64,000 nucleotides of DNA from Rhizobium sp. Root483D2. Lineage in GTDB: Bacteria; Pseudomonadota; Alphaproteobacteria; Rhizobiales; Rhizobiaceae. The stretch spans positions 386,454 through 450,453 of the forward strand of contig NZ_LMFB01000009.1 in assembly GCF_001426685.1 (NCBI RefSeq). The letters are read 5' to 3'. The notes under the pieces are model-generated. The model did no database searches, was not told the DNA's origin, and saw only the letters and a list, made by a program, of their open reading frames with translations. Each line of letters starts with the position of its first letter. Position 1 is the first letter of the stretch. Made by a program: the position numbers and the translations under genes. Shown here in pieces: positions 1-8,731 of this stretch.

Positions 1-1
1 T

Positions 2-454
2 TTTGTCCGTGGCCAGGTCTTCCTCGTCATTCTGGCAATCGCACAGTTGCCGGGCTATGCACTTGCGGCCTATGGCGTCGAGAAATGGGGCAGGAAGCCC
101 ACATTGATCGGCTTCCTGCTGCTCAGCGCTATTGGAACGCTGGCCTACGGCCTGGGGCAGACGGCGGAGATTATCGTGGCCGCAACCCTGCTGCTGAGCT
201 TTGCGCTTTTGGGCACATGGGGTGCAATCTATGCATTTACGCCCGAGATATACCCGACGACGCTGCGGGCAAGCGGCATGGGCATGGCCGGCTCGGTCGC
301 ACGTTTTGGCGGTCTCCTGGCACCGTCGATCGTGGCCCCTCTGATGACCTCGAACTTCGGCCTTGCTCTGGGCGTGATCTCCGGCCTGCTGGTTGTCGCT
401 GCCGTCAGCGTCTGGCTGATCAACGCGGAATCGAAGGATCGTGTCCTCGAGTAA
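2..454 (+). CDS. MFS transporter, C-terminal part (5' end outside window)
   Basis: The reading frame is already open at base 2 and ends at TAA 454, so only about 150 C-terminal residues of an inner-membrane major facilitator transporter are present. Four or so hydrophobic helices are visible, with an MFS-type loop GVEKWGRKPT between two of them and the motif YPTTLRASGMG, typical of the sugar/aromatic-acid/nicotinate (NiaP-like) MFS branch. It imports or exports a small solute by secondary transport. The MarR regulator follows about 150 bp downstream on the same strand, which suggests local control. The substrate is unknown; an aromatic or nicotinate-like acid is a guess from family resemblance and from the MocA-like gene nearby. 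Confidence 0.85.
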   Translation, partial: FVRGQVFLVILAIAQLPGYALAAYGVEKWGRKPTLIGFLLLSAIGTLAYGLGQTAEIIVAATLLLSFALLGTWGAIYAFTPEIYPTTLRASGMGMAGSVARFGGLLAPSIVAPLMTSNFGLALGVISGLLVVAAVSVWLINAESKDRVLE

Positions 455-599
455 ATTGCGAACTGTCTCACGGCACGCTAGCACCGTGCCGTGAGACCAT
501 ACCGCCGCCCACAACCGCTCGTGTCAGTCCGGTCTTGACGATCGATCCGCTTGCGATTTGCAGCGTTTTGGAAGAAGACAGAATGGAATGGGAGCGAGC

Positions 600-1082
600 G
601 TGACAACGATGACTGGCGGCGATGACAGGAAGGACTTGGGCCGGCGGGACCCTTATCTGGTCACCGAGCAGGTGGGCCATCTGCTGCGCAAAGCCTATCA
701 GCGGCATCTCGCCATCTTCCAGAGCAATGCCAGCGATCCCGACCTGACATCCGTGCAATTCGTGACACTTTGCGCCCTACATGACCTCGGCCCCAGCTCG
801 CAGGTCGAACTCGTCAAGGCGACCTCGGTCGATCAGGCAACCATCCGCGGCATCGTCGAAAGACTGAAGGCGCGGGGCCTGATCGATCTTTCCCGGGATG
901 AGGCAGACGGCCGCAAGGTGGTGATTTCGCTTTTGCCCAAGGGCGATGCGGTGCTGGAACAGATGTATCCGCAAGGCCATCTTATCAGTGAAAAGACGAT
1001 GGGCCGTCTCAACCCGGCCGAGCGGGTGGCGCTTCTCTACCTTCTGCGCAAGATCGCGGAAGAGGATGAACAGGACAGTTGA
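600..1082 (+). CDS. MarR family transcriptional regulator
   Basis: A 160-residue MarR-type winged-helix repressor. The segment from about residue 30 to 125 has the family pattern: an N-terminal dimer helix, LTSVQFVTLCALHDLG, a recognition helix around SVDQATIRGIVERLKARGLI, and the wing DEADGRKVVISLLPKG. GTG at 600 is chosen because GGAG lies five bases upstream; ATG 588 is an in-frame alternative adding four residues. It is followed after about 40 bp by a MocA-like gene and preceded by an MFS gene. MarR proteins of this type usually repress an adjacent catabolic or transport gene and release DNA on binding an aromatic-acid-like ligand; the ligand here is not known. Confidence 0.88.
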   Translation: MTTMTGGDDRKDLGRRDPYLVTEQVGHLLRKAYQRHLAIFQSNASDPDLTSVQFVTLCALHDLGPSSQVELVKATSVDQATIRGIVERLKARGLIDLSRDEADGRKVVISLLPKGDAVLEQMYPQGHLISEKTMGRLNPAERVALLYLLRKIAEEDEQDS

Positions 1083-1122
1083 AAGCCAGGGCGCCGTGCC
1101 AGAACCGACCGGAGTGTTCCCG

Positions 1123-1785
1123 ATGGAGATCGATCCACAATCAAAACCGGTTGGCGCAAATGATATGCTTGATGGCACGGCATCGGTCGCGATCGTCCTT
1201 CTGGCTGCCGGCAAGGCAAGCCGTATGGGCGAGGGGGGAGCTCATAAGCTGCTGGCCGAATTCGACGGTATCCCGCTCGTGCGGCGTTCAGCGCTTGCTG
1301 CCCTTGGTGCCGATGCCGCGACCGTTGTCGCCGTCACCGGCCATCGCCGCGCGGAGATCGAAACCGCACTTGCCGGTCTCGACATACACATTGCCGAAAA
1401 TCCCGATTATGCAACGGGTATTGCAAGTTCGCTGGTGACCGGCTTTGCCGCACTGGGCGTGCATGAAGCCGACGGCGTGCTGGTCATGCTCGCTGATATG
1501 CCGGGCGTCACACATGCCGATCTCAACGCGCTGATTGCTGCGTTCCGGAGGTCGTCCGGAGATGTGATTGTGCGGGCGGTGTCCAACGGCAAGCGCGGCA
1601 ATCCGGTGATCCTGCCACGCTCTTTGGGGCCTGCGGTAACGAGGCTTGTTGGCGATACCGGCGCGCGGCACCTCATCGAGACCTCCGGCCTCCCGGTGAT
1701 CGATGTCGATATCGGCGACGCCGCCCATCTGGACGTCGATACGCCGCAAGATGTCATCGCTGCCGGTGGTGTTTTGCGCGGATAG
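1123..1785 (+). CDS. MocA/MobA-like nucleotidyltransferase (molybdenum cofactor type)
   Basis: A 220-residue NTP-transferase fold protein. The N-terminus has VLLAAGKASRMG, the nucleotide-binding signature of MobA/MocA/GlmU-type enzymes, then LVMLADMPGVT (metal and nucleotide site) and NGKRGNPVILP, characteristic of the MocA/CoxI-associated branch that attaches CMP to molybdopterin for xanthine-dehydrogenase-type enzymes. ATG 1123 is chosen for the GGAG at 1111-1114. In other bacteria such genes sit beside molybdenum hydroxylases; none is visible here, but the 5' neighbours lie outside the window. Cofactor specificity is inferred from family resemblance only. Confidence 0.82.
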   Translation: MEIDPQSKPVGANDMLDGTASVAIVLLAAGKASRMGEGGAHKLLAEFDGIPLVRRSALAALGADAATVVAVTGHRRAEIETALAGLDIHIAENPDYATGIASSLVTGFAALGVHEADGVLVMLADMPGVTHADLNALIAAFRRSSGDVIVRAVSNGKRGNPVILPRSLGPAVTRLVGDTGARHLIETSGLPVIDVDIGDAAHLDVDTPQDVIAAGGVLRG

Positions 1786-1848
1786 ACCTGCACGCTGCCG
1801 GATCAAGGACTCTGATCGGTACCTATCAAGCCGAACAGAAATGCCGTC

Positions 1849-2757
1849 TCAGCGCGCGTTGCCGGGCAGGTGAAAGGCCTGCTGGAAATAGGCGCGAAAG
1901 GCGAGCATCTGCGGCGAGAGGTCGATATTCTTGCGCCAGGCCAATCCGACGTCCATCGCCGGTATGGTGTCGCGAACATTGATGGTTTCAATGCGCCGGC
2001 CTTCTAGCGACCAGGGGCGATGCACCATGTCAGACAGAATGGCCACGCCCTGACCGTTGGCGACAAGCGAACGCACCGCCTCGACCGACGACGTGCGCAG
2101 GATCACCTGCGGCTGATAGGACGAGGCGCTCCAGTATTTCAACGATGAATGGGCTGCCTCATCGACGGTCAGCATGATGTAGGGTTCCTCGGCGATCTCC
2201 GCCAGGCCGACGCTTTCTGCCTGCAGCAAATGATGTTGCGCGGGGACCCAGAGGCGGCGGGTCGAGCTCAGGACCTTTTCCGTCACAAGCGACGGGTTTA
2301 GAATGTTCGAGGTGAGCAGCACCGACATATCATAGCGGTTCGCCAAAAGACCCTCCTCGATCGATTCCCGGGTCAGTTCGAAAAGCTGGATTTCGAGCTT
2401 GGGAAAAAGCCGTCGCAGGCGCTCGATATGCAAAGGCAGGAAATAGCCGATGACCGTATAGGTCGCGGCAACGGTCAGGACGCCCTCGACCTCGTTGTTG
2501 ACGACGTTCAAATGCGTCGCCTCGTCAACTTTCTTCAGGATCTCATAGGCATGCGACAGAAACTGGCGTCCGGCGGCGGTCAGGTCCATGCCGTGCGGCG
2601 TGCGGATGAACAGGCCGGCACCCACTGTCTGCTCCAGCTCCTTGATCGCCGTGGTGATGGCCGATTGGGAAATGGAAAGATCGATCGCCGCCTGCGATAT
2701 TTGTCCAAGCTCTGCGGTCGCGACAAAGTAGCGAAGTTGTCTCAAACTGATCGCCAT
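1849..2757 (-). CDS. LysR family transcriptional regulator
   Basis: A 302-residue LysR-type regulator. Residues 1-62 carry the helix-turn-helix (LRQLRYFVATAELGQISQAA, then SISQSAITTAIKELE), followed by the linker and a periplasmic-binding-like effector domain from about residue 90 to 295. The start ATG has a strong GGGAGGG ribosome site upstream. It is transcribed away from the PxpA/carboxylase operon, with 284 bp between the two starts, the usual arrangement for a LysR activator controlling its divergent operon. That regulatory link is an inference; the inducer would be the operon's lactam- or urea-like substrate or a product. Confidence 0.92.
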   Translation of the reverse strand: MAISLRQLRYFVATAELGQISQAAIDLSISQSAITTAIKELEQTVGAGLFIRTPHGMDLTAAGRQFLSHAYEILKKVDEATHLNVVNNEVEGVLTVAATYTVIGYFLPLHIERLRRLFPKLEIQLFELTRESIEEGLLANRYDMSVLLTSNILNPSLVTEKVLSSTRRLWVPAQHHLLQAESVGLAEIAEEPYIMLTVDEAAHSSLKYWSASSYQPQVILRTSSVEAVRSLVANGQGVAILSDMVHRPWSLEGRRIETINVRDTIPAMDVGLAWRKNIDLSPQMLAFRAYFQQAFHLPGNAR

Positions 2758-3041
2758 GACTGTACCCTCCCATCGAAAAAACAGAATTTCATTATCCGAA
2801 AATCAGAACAACCGATCGCGAAAAGGGCAACTATCCGCCTTTTAATGGTTCAGATACCGCTAACCTGTTGATATCGCGCCTGTTTGCGCTGCAATATTTG
2901 TGAGCAGCATGTTTCGATTTTCAGATATGATGCATTTAAAAATAGAATTTTTCAAAAGAGTCATTTCGCCCTAGCGTGTCTTTGTCAAAAAAGCGGCAAA
3001 GCGATAACGCTGCTTCATGGCAGGCAGGCGAGGGACAGACG

Positions 3042-3818
3042 GTGATTGAAGCAGTCGACATCAATTGCGATATGGGCGAAGCGTTTGGCCGCTGGCGTGT
3101 CGGCGATACCGACGATGCGTCGCTGATGTCGCTGATCAGTTCAGCCAATATTGCCGCAGGTTTTCATGCCGGCGATCCAAACCTCATCGATCAAACCGTG
3201 CGGCTGGCAGCCGAGCATGGTGTCGGCATCGGCGCGCATCCGGGCTATAACGACCTCCAGGGCTTCGGCCGCCGCAAGATCGAAGGCACACCTCGGGAAC
3301 TGGTCAACGACATCATCTATCAGGTCGGCGCAGTGCGCGAATTTGCCCGCCGCCATGGTGCCCGCCTGCAGCATGTGAAGCCGCATGGCGCGCTCTATAT
3401 GGAAATGGCGGTTAATCCCGAGCTTTCGCAGATCTTCGTGCAGTATATGCGCACGGTGGAGCCCCAGGCCTATATTTTCTGCATGGGCGGCTCGGCGACG
3501 GAGCGGGCAGCCAGGGAAGCAGGGCAGCCGGTCGTGCGCGAATTCTATGCGGACCGCGATTATGGCGATACCGGGTCGATCGTGTTTACCCGTGATGCCG
3601 GGCGCCCGGACCCTGCCGCGATCGCCCAGAAAGTCGTGCGAGCTTGCAAGCAGGGAAAGGTGAAGACCGTCTCCGGGGGAGATGTCGATATCGCCTTTGA
3701 ATCCATTTGCTTCCATTCCGATACGCTCGGCGCGCTCGAAATCGTGCGTCAGATGCGCGAGGCGCTGATTGCAGCCGGCATTCGTATCGCACCGGTTTCG
3801 GCCATCACAGGCCAATGA
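3042..3818 (+). CDS. pxpA: LamB/YcsF family protein (5-oxoprolinase subunit A type)
   Basis: A 258-residue protein of the LamB/YcsF (PxpA) family, which hydrolyses an activated lactam ring in the PxpABC 5-oxoprolinase. The signature [11 protein letters not shown] opens the protein and is followed by [30 protein letters not shown] and [10 protein letters not shown], the conserved His/Asp cluster of the (beta/alpha)7 fold. GTG 3042 is preferred because AGGGA sits six bases upstream and the encoded start matches family length; an upstream GTG at 2976 would add 22 non-family residues. It is the first gene of a tightly packed operon whose later genes encode a biotin carrier, a biotin carboxylase and two carboxyltransferase halves. 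Cytoplasmic. Confidence 0.92.
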   Translation: MIEAVDINCDMGEAFGRWRVGDTDDASLMSLISSANIAAGFHAGDPNLIDQTVRLAAEHGVGIGAHPGYNDLQGFGRRKIEGTPRELVNDIIYQVGAVREFARRHGARLQHVKPHGALYMEMAVNPELSQIFVQYMRTVEPQAYIFCMGGSATERAAREAGQPVVREFYADRDYGDTGSIVFTRDAGRPDPAAIAQKVVRACKQGKVKTVSGGDVDIAFESICFHSDTLGALEIVRQMREALIAAGIRIAPVSAITGQ

Positions 3819-3839
3819 TAGATTAAAGCGGAGAGAGAC

Positions 3840-4082
3840 ATGAGCACATTTGAGATCAGATCGCCCCTGCCGGGCACCTTCTACCGGACACCGGCGCCGG
3901 ACGCCGCCCCGTTCAAGGCGGACGGAGACGCGGTGGCGAGTGCAGACACGATCGGCATGATCGAAGTGATGAAAACCTTCCAGGAAATCCCGGCCGGTGT
4001 CGATGGCAAGGCCATCCGCTTCCTGGTCGATAACGAAGAGCCTGTGATGGCCGGTCAGGTGATCGCGGAGGTGGAGGTATGA
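3840..4082 (+). CDS. Biotin carboxyl carrier protein (stand-alone, 80 aa)
   Basis: A minimal biotinyl domain of 80 residues, without the proline/alanine-rich N-terminal region of housekeeping AccB. The biotin acceptor is lysine 45 in the motif EVMKTF, and the symmetry-related half RSPLPGTFYR forms the other side of the barrel. The gene overlaps the next one (biotin carboxylase) by four bases (ATGA), implying translational coupling and a complex between the two products. Because its partners in this operon are urea-carboxylase-like carboxyltransferase halves, it probably shuttles carboxyl groups to a small amide or lactam substrate rather than to acetyl-CoA. The substrate is not known. Confidence 0.92.
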   Translation: MSTFEIRSPLPGTFYRTPAPDAAPFKADGDAVASADTIGMIEVMKTFQEIPAGVDGKAIRFLVDNEEPVMAGQVIAEVEV

Positions 4083-5464
4083 CCATCCGCTCGCTCCTCG
4101 TTGCCAACCGCGGCGAGATCGCGGTGCGCATCATCAAGGCGGCAAAGGCGCTCGGCATCCGCACCGTGCAGGTTCACAGTGCTGCCGATGCCGATATGCT
4201 GGCGGTGAAGCTGGCCGACGAGGCCGTCAATATCGGCCCGCCCTCCGCCGCGAAATCCTACCTGAACATTGATGCTGTTGTTTCAGCCGCCAAGGCCGCA
4301 GGGGTCGATGCGGTTCATCCGGGCTATGGGTTCCTGTCGGAAAACGCCGACTTTGCCGATGCGGTCGAGGCGGCCGGCTTGATCTTCATCGGGCCGAAGG
4401 GCGATGCGATAAGGCTGCTGGGCGACAAGGTCGCTGCCCGTGAAGTGGCGGCCCGCGCAGGGGTGCCCACCGTTCCCGGCAGCGCGGGACGGATCGCCAG
4501 CCTCGATGAGGCCCGCGCCATTGCGGAAAAAACCGGTTTTCCGATCATGATCAAGGCGGCCGCTGGCGGTGGCGGGCGCGGTATCCGCATTGCCGAGACC
4601 ATGGCTGATCTCGAGCGTCATTTCCCGCAGGCGTCCGCAGAAGCCGCCGCCGCCTTTGGCGATGGTGGTCTCTACCTCGAAAAGGTGATCACCAAGGCGC
4701 GCCATGTCGAGGTTCAGATCCTCGGCGACGGCGAGAGCTTCGTCCATTGTTTCGAACGCGAATGCTCGCTGCAGCGCCGCCGCCAGAAGGTCTGGGAAGA
4801 AGCACCGTCCATGCTGTTACCGGCAGCAGTGCGCGAAAAGCTCTGCGCCAGCGCCGTGGCGCTTGCCCGCGAGGTCGGCTATCGCGGCGCAGGCACCGTT
4901 GAATATCTCTATGACGAGATCACGAAGGACTTCTATTTCATCGAGGTCAATACCCGCATCCAGGTCGAGCATCCGGTGACGGAGATGATCACCGGCATCG
5001 ATCTCGTGCAGGAGATGATCAAGGTTTGTGGCGGTGAAAAACTGTCGATCGGGCAAGGAGATATCGTGGCGCACGGCCATGCCATTGAATGCCGCATCAA
5101 TGCCGAGGACCCGTCCCGCAACTTCATGCCCGCACCGGGGCGGATCGAGGTGCTGACGGTCCCGGAAGGCGAGGGCATCCGCTTCGACACCATGCTCTAT
5201 GAGGGATATTCGATCCCGCCCTTCTACGATTCCCTTGTCGGCAAGCTGATTGTCTGGGCGGAAAATCGCGATGCCTGCCTTGAGCGGCTGAAGGCTGCGC
5301 TTGAAGGTCTGGTGATCACTGGCATTCCAACCACGATCCCGTTGCATCTGGCGCTTGCCGGCGACGACAGCGTTAAGCGTGGCGCTTTCCATACCCGTTT
5401 TCTTGAAACATGGCTTGAGACCGAATTCGCCGGCCTGTCCGGCAAGATTGCGGAGGTTGCCTGA
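4079..5464 (+). CDS. Biotin carboxylase, accessory paralogue
   Basis: A 461-residue ATP-grasp biotin carboxylase, close in length to AccC (about 450). It starts SLLVANRGEIAVRIIKAAKA, the typical N-lobe; HPGYGFLSENADFA, the glycine-rich AAAGGGGRGIRI ATP lid and FIEVNTRIQVEHPVTE (catalytic Glu/Arg region) are all intact. It carboxylates biotin on the adjacent carrier using ATP and bicarbonate. Its start overlaps the carrier gene by four bases and its stop shares one base with the next start, so the genes are co-translated. The operon context separates it from housekeeping acetyl-CoA carboxylase; a role with the two downstream subunits is inferred. Confidence 0.93.
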   Translation: MTIRSLLVANRGEIAVRIIKAAKALGIRTVQVHSAADADMLAVKLADEAVNIGPPSAAKSYLNIDAVVSAAKAAGVDAVHPGYGFLSENADFADAVEAAGLIFIGPKGDAIRLLGDKVAAREVAARAGVPTVPGSAGRIASLDEARAIAEKTGFPIMIKAAAGGGGRGIRIAETMADLERHFPQASAEAAAAFGDGGLYLEKVITKARHVEVQILGDGESFVHCFERECSLQRRRQKVWEEAPSMLLPAAVREKLCASAVALAREVGYRGAGTVEYLYDEITKDFYFIEVNTRIQVEHPVTEMITGIDLVQEMIKVCGGEKLSIGQGDIVAHGHAIECRINAEDPSRNFMPAPGRIEVLTVPEGEGIRFDTMLYEGYSIPPFYDSLVGKLIVWAENRDACLERLKAALEGLVITGIPTTIPLHLALAGDDSVKRGAFHTRFLETWLETEFAGLSGKIAEVA

Positions 5465-6339
5465 TGGGCTTGCGTTATACATTCGGAGGCGATGAACATC
5501 TGTTCGTCGAATGCAGCGAGGAAATGTCGCTCGAGGCGTTCTTCACCAGCCTGTCGATGGCGAAAGGCGTGCGCGAGAGCGGTATCAAAGGGGTCACCGA
5601 GATCTGCCCAGCCAATGCCTCGTTCCAGATCAAGTTCAATCCCGACATCATCCATCCCGACGATATCCTGCGCGAGGTGAAGTCGATCGAGGGCGCGGCC
5701 GCCAAGGCCGAGCCGGTCTTAAAGACCCGCATCGTCGAGATTCCGGTTTTCTACAATGATCCCTGGACGCACGAAACGCTGATGCGTTTTCGCGAACGTC
5801 ATCAGGACCCGGCCGGCACCGATCTCGATTATGCTGCCCGCATCAACGATTTCGGCTCTGTCGATGATTTCATTGCGGCGCATTCGGGCTCGCCCTGGTT
5901 CGTCTCGATGGTCGGCTTCGTTGCAGGGCTGCCGTTCATGTATCAGATGGTCGAGCGCCAGAGGCAAATCCAGGTGCCGAAATATCTGCGCCCGCGCACT
6001 GATACGCCGAGGCTCACCGTCGGCCACGGTGGCTGCTTCGGCTGCATCTATTCAGTGCGCGGTGCCGGCGGCTACCAGATGTTCGGCATCACCCCGATGC
6101 CGATCTTCGATCCGACGCAGACCACCAGCTACCTCCAGGATTTCATGGTGTTCTTCCGTCCCGGCGATATCGTGAAATTCAAGCCGATCGGCCGCGATGC
6201 CTATGATCAGGCGGTCGAGGATGTCGATAAGGGGCGGTTTGCACCGCCGATCCGCGAGGTCAGTTTCGATCTGCGCGAATTCCAGAAAGATATCGACGGC
6301 ACCAATGCCAAGCTGGAGGGGATGCTCCATGGCCATTAA
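5464..6339 (+). CDS. Carboxyltransferase subunit, PxpB/KipI-urea carboxylase type
   Basis: A 291-residue protein of the allophanate hydrolase subunit 1 (AHS1/KipI/PxpB) family. About 60 residues longer than typical PxpB, it has features closer to the carboxyltransferase domain of urea carboxylase: FVAGLPFMYQM, KYLRPRTDTPRLTVGHGGC and RGAGGYQMFGITPMPI, then FRPGDIVKFKPI. It overlaps its upstream and downstream neighbours, and together with the next gene should form the KipI-KipA heterodimeric carboxyltransferase. With carrier and biotin carboxylase encoded beside it, the simplest reading is a split urea-carboxylase-like enzyme. An ATP-dependent lactamase without biotin, as in classical PxpABC, remains possible. 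Confidence 0.88.
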   Translation: MGLRYTFGGDEHLFVECSEEMSLEAFFTSLSMAKGVRESGIKGVTEICPANASFQIKFNPDIIHPDDILREVKSIEGAAAKAEPVLKTRIVEIPVFYNDPWTHETLMRFRERHQDPAGTDLDYAARINDFGSVDDFIAAHSGSPWFVSMVGFVAGLPFMYQMVERQRQIQVPKYLRPRTDTPRLTVGHGGCFGCIYSVRGAGGYQMFGITPMPIFDPTQTTSYLQDFMVFFRPGDIVKFKPIGRDAYDQAVEDVDKGRFAPPIREVSFDLREFQKDIDGTNAKLEGMLHGH

Positions 6340-7300
6340 GGTTCTCCATCATGGTCTCGCGACCACCGTTCAGGATCTCGGCCGTCCGGGCTATTTTCAT
6401 CTCGGCATTCCCGTTGGCGGCGCGATGGACCGCTATGCGATGCGGGCAGCCAATCTTCTCGTCGGCAATGACGAAGGGGCCGCAGGGCTTGAGGCCGTCT
6501 TCATGGGCCCGAAGCTTGAGTTCACGCAGGACGCTCTGGTCGCCGTGACAGGCGCCGACATGCCGCCGAAAGTCGATGGCACCATCCAGCCGGGCTGGAC
6601 CGCGTTTCTTGTTAAGGCGGGGCAGACGCTGACGTTCGATTTCCTGAAAGCCGGCGCCCGTATCTGCATTGCAGTGTCCGGCGGTATCGATGTGCCGGAA
6701 GCGCTGGGAAGCCGCTCGACCTATCCGATCGGTGCGCTTGGCGGCTTCAAGGGCCGGCCGATCGCGCCGGGGGACGAGTTGCCGGTGGGCAAGGGCAGCC
6801 TTGCAACCGACGGCAAGACGGTGCCTGAGGCGCTGCGCCGCAGGCCGGGCGCGCCGGCGGAACTGCGCGTGCTGCCTGGCCTCTACTGGCACCGCGTCAC
6901 CGAGCAGTCTCAGGTAAATTTCTTCGATGACGAATGGAAGGTTGCGCCTGAAGCCGACCGCATGGGCTATCGTTTCAAGGGCGGCCGCAAGCTCGACTTC
7001 GTCGATCGTGACCAGCCGTTCGGCGCCGGTTCCGACCCGTCCAACATTGTCGACAGTTGCTATCCCTATGGCTCGATCCAGGTGCCCGGCGGCACGGAGC
7101 CGATCATCCTGCACCGCGATGCCGTTTCCGGCGGCGGATATTTCATGGTTGGGACGGTGATTTCAGCCGACATGGACCTGATCGGCCAGTTGCAGCCGCA
7201 TACGCCGGCGCGCTTCATCAAGGTGACGATGGAGGAGGCGCTACAGGCGCGGGCCGACAGGCAGGCGCTTTTGGCCGAGCTTCGCGCGGCTTTGGCTTAA
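6329..7300 (+). CDS. Carboxyltransferase subunit, PxpC/KipA-urea carboxylase type
   Basis: A 323-residue AHS2/KipA/PxpC family protein. It opens with KVLHHGLATTVQDLGRPGY, the conserved family start, continues with VGGAMDRYAMRAANLLVGN, ALVAVTGADM and CIAVSGGIDVPEALGSRST, and ends near GGYFMVGTVISADMDLIGQLQP. ATG 6329 overlaps the end of the preceding gene by 11 bases. It is the last gene of the operon and should pair with the upstream subunit to form the carboxyltransferase active site. The end of the gene faces the convergent GntR-type regulator, only 72 bp away. Substrate unknown; urea-like, amidine or lactam compounds are candidates. Confidence 0.9.
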   Translation: MAIKVLHHGLATTVQDLGRPGYFHLGIPVGGAMDRYAMRAANLLVGNDEGAAGLEAVFMGPKLEFTQDALVAVTGADMPPKVDGTIQPGWTAFLVKAGQTLTFDFLKAGARICIAVSGGIDVPEALGSRSTYPIGALGGFKGRPIAPGDELPVGKGSLATDGKTVPEALRRRPGAPAELRVLPGLYWHRVTEQSQVNFFDDEWKVAPEADRMGYRFKGGRKLDFVDRDQPFGAGSDPSNIVDSCYPYGSIQVPGGTEPIILHRDAVSGGGYFMVGTVISADMDLIGQLQPHTPARFIKVTMEEALQARADRQALLAELRAALA

Positions 7301-7372
7301 ACGGAGGATTATCCGGTGCTGGCTTTGCGACACGGCGATTGCGGCAAGGGAACTCGGAACGCGGCACTGCCG

Positions 7373-8410
7373 CTATTCCAGAACCCGCGTCAGGTAATCG
7401 GCCGTGACGCTCGGTCCCGGAATGATCGCAACGATCTTCATCTGGGCGATGGTGCGATTGACGGAAGCGTCCAGATGGCTCTCCATCATGGCGGCCGCCG
7501 CCGTCGCCGCGCCGCGCATCAAAAGCTCGACGATCAGCCGAAGTTCGGTAATGATGGCCGGGTCGCCGGGCAGGCCCAGGCGGCGCAGGAGCCGCTCGGT
7601 TGCCGTCACCGGCAAGAGGTTGTTGCGGATCAGGTCTTTCAGCCGCTCGTTCGGCGTCGCCAGAACGCAGGTCTCGATAAAGCGCGACTGGATGGTTTCC
7701 ACCGTGCCGAAATAATCCTTCGGCTGCTCGCGCTCCAGCGCCGAGAGGTGCGTAAACAGATTGGTCAGCACGGCATGATCGACATGCCCGGCGCCCACGA
7801 CGATTGCCTGCGGCTCCAGCATGCGGCGCAGCACGAAGTGATCCTTAACGATCTGGGCCGTCAACGGCCCGGCGATCCAGTGGGAACTCTGGTTCTTGCG
7901 GACAAGACCGCGCTCGCGCAGGCGGGTCAACACGTCGCGCACGACGGTACGGCTGACGTTGAAATGGTTCGCAAGCTCGATCTCGACAATGCGGTACTGG
8001 CCGAACACCACGCAGCCGGCGACATCCGCCTCGACGGTGTTGTAGATGCGCTCCCAGGACGACCGGCTCTGAAGCGCCTGGTCGGCATGTTGCGGGATGT
8101 GCAGGCCGAGCGTCTTGATATCGGTGCGATTGGGCTCGATCCCCTGGTCCGGCGGTCCGACGAGATAGCCGCGGCCGCTGAAGCGATGCAGAAGTCCCTC
8201 GGCTTCCAGGGTCTGCAGCGCACGCTGGACCGGCGCGCGGGAGATTTGCAGAATGTCTGCAATCGGCCCCTCGAGCAGCACCAGACCCTCAGGCAGTACA
8301 CCGCCGATGATGTTGCTGCGCAGAATATCCTCAGCGATTTCGTATCGCTTCTGCACATTCGACCCGCTGCGATCTTCAGTCATCAATCCGGCGCTTTCTT
8401 TTTGGCTCAT
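7373..8410 (-). CDS. GntR-type regulator with two winged-helix domains
   Basis: A 345-residue regulator with an unusual layout. A first GntR-like winged helix (about residues 20-85: YEIAEDILRSNIIGG, ISRAPVQRALQTLEAEGLL, then a wing with GRGYLVGPP) is followed by a second one (about residues 120-190: SSWERIYNTVEADVAGCVV, NVSRTVVRDVLTRLRERGLV). The rest is an all-helical FCD-like ligand domain. ATG 8410 gives the MSQKE N-terminus; another in-frame ATG at 8383 is possible. No strong ribosome site is visible at either. It diverges from the spermidine/putrescine-type ABC operon across 543 bp containing two TATTGAATAC repeats and a 12-bp inverted repeat, likely its operators. Confidence 0.85.
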   Translation of the reverse strand: MSQKESAGLMTEDRSGSNVQKRYEIAEDILRSNIIGGVLPEGLVLLEGPIADILQISRAPVQRALQTLEAEGLLHRFSGRGYLVGPPDQGIEPNRTDIKTLGLHIPQHADQALQSRSSWERIYNTVEADVAGCVVFGQYRIVEIELANHFNVSRTVVRDVLTRLRERGLVRKNQSSHWIAGPLTAQIVKDHFVLRRMLEPQAIVVGAGHVDHAVLTNLFTHLSALEREQPKDYFGTVETIQSRFIETCVLATPNERLKDLIRNNLLPVTATERLLRRLGLPGDPAIITELRLIVELLMRGAATAAAAMMESHLDASVNRTIAQMKIVAIIPGPSVTADYLTRVLE

Positions 8411-8462
8411 CGCCCACGGTTCAGTTTTACGCGTTTGCAGGGAGCAAGGACAAGGGTGCTGT

Positions 8463-8503
8463 AAAATGAATATTGAATACATTATCACGAAAATATTCAT
8501 TTT
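8463..8503. promoter_or_regulatory. Inverted repeat, candidate operator of the GntR-type regulator
   Basis: AAAATGAATATT at 8463-8474 is repeated as its exact reverse complement at 8492-8503, with 17 bases between. The spacer contains TATTGAATAC overlapping the left arm, which recurs at 8732-8741. The site lies about 55-95 bp upstream of the regulator start on the minus strand, as expected for autoregulation. The assignment to this regulator is inferred from position and from the AT-rich dyad type used by GntR/FCD proteins. Confidence 0.5.
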
Positions 8504-8731
8504 ATAGCGGGACTGAAAATCGAAGCCGTTTAAGCACGGATGCGTCGTCGTTTTCGGCGCTAAGCTGTGCGTTTGCGCATAATTTTGATCGAATTCGTTA
8601 TTTTATAACACTGTGATGCGATCTCTGGGCGCGCCATTGACCTGGAGGTTTGCCGAGAGCGGTTGTTTTTATGATGTATTTCGATCGCCCAAAAGATAAA
8701 TTCGATGTGAATTTGATTTTTTGAAAAAGCC

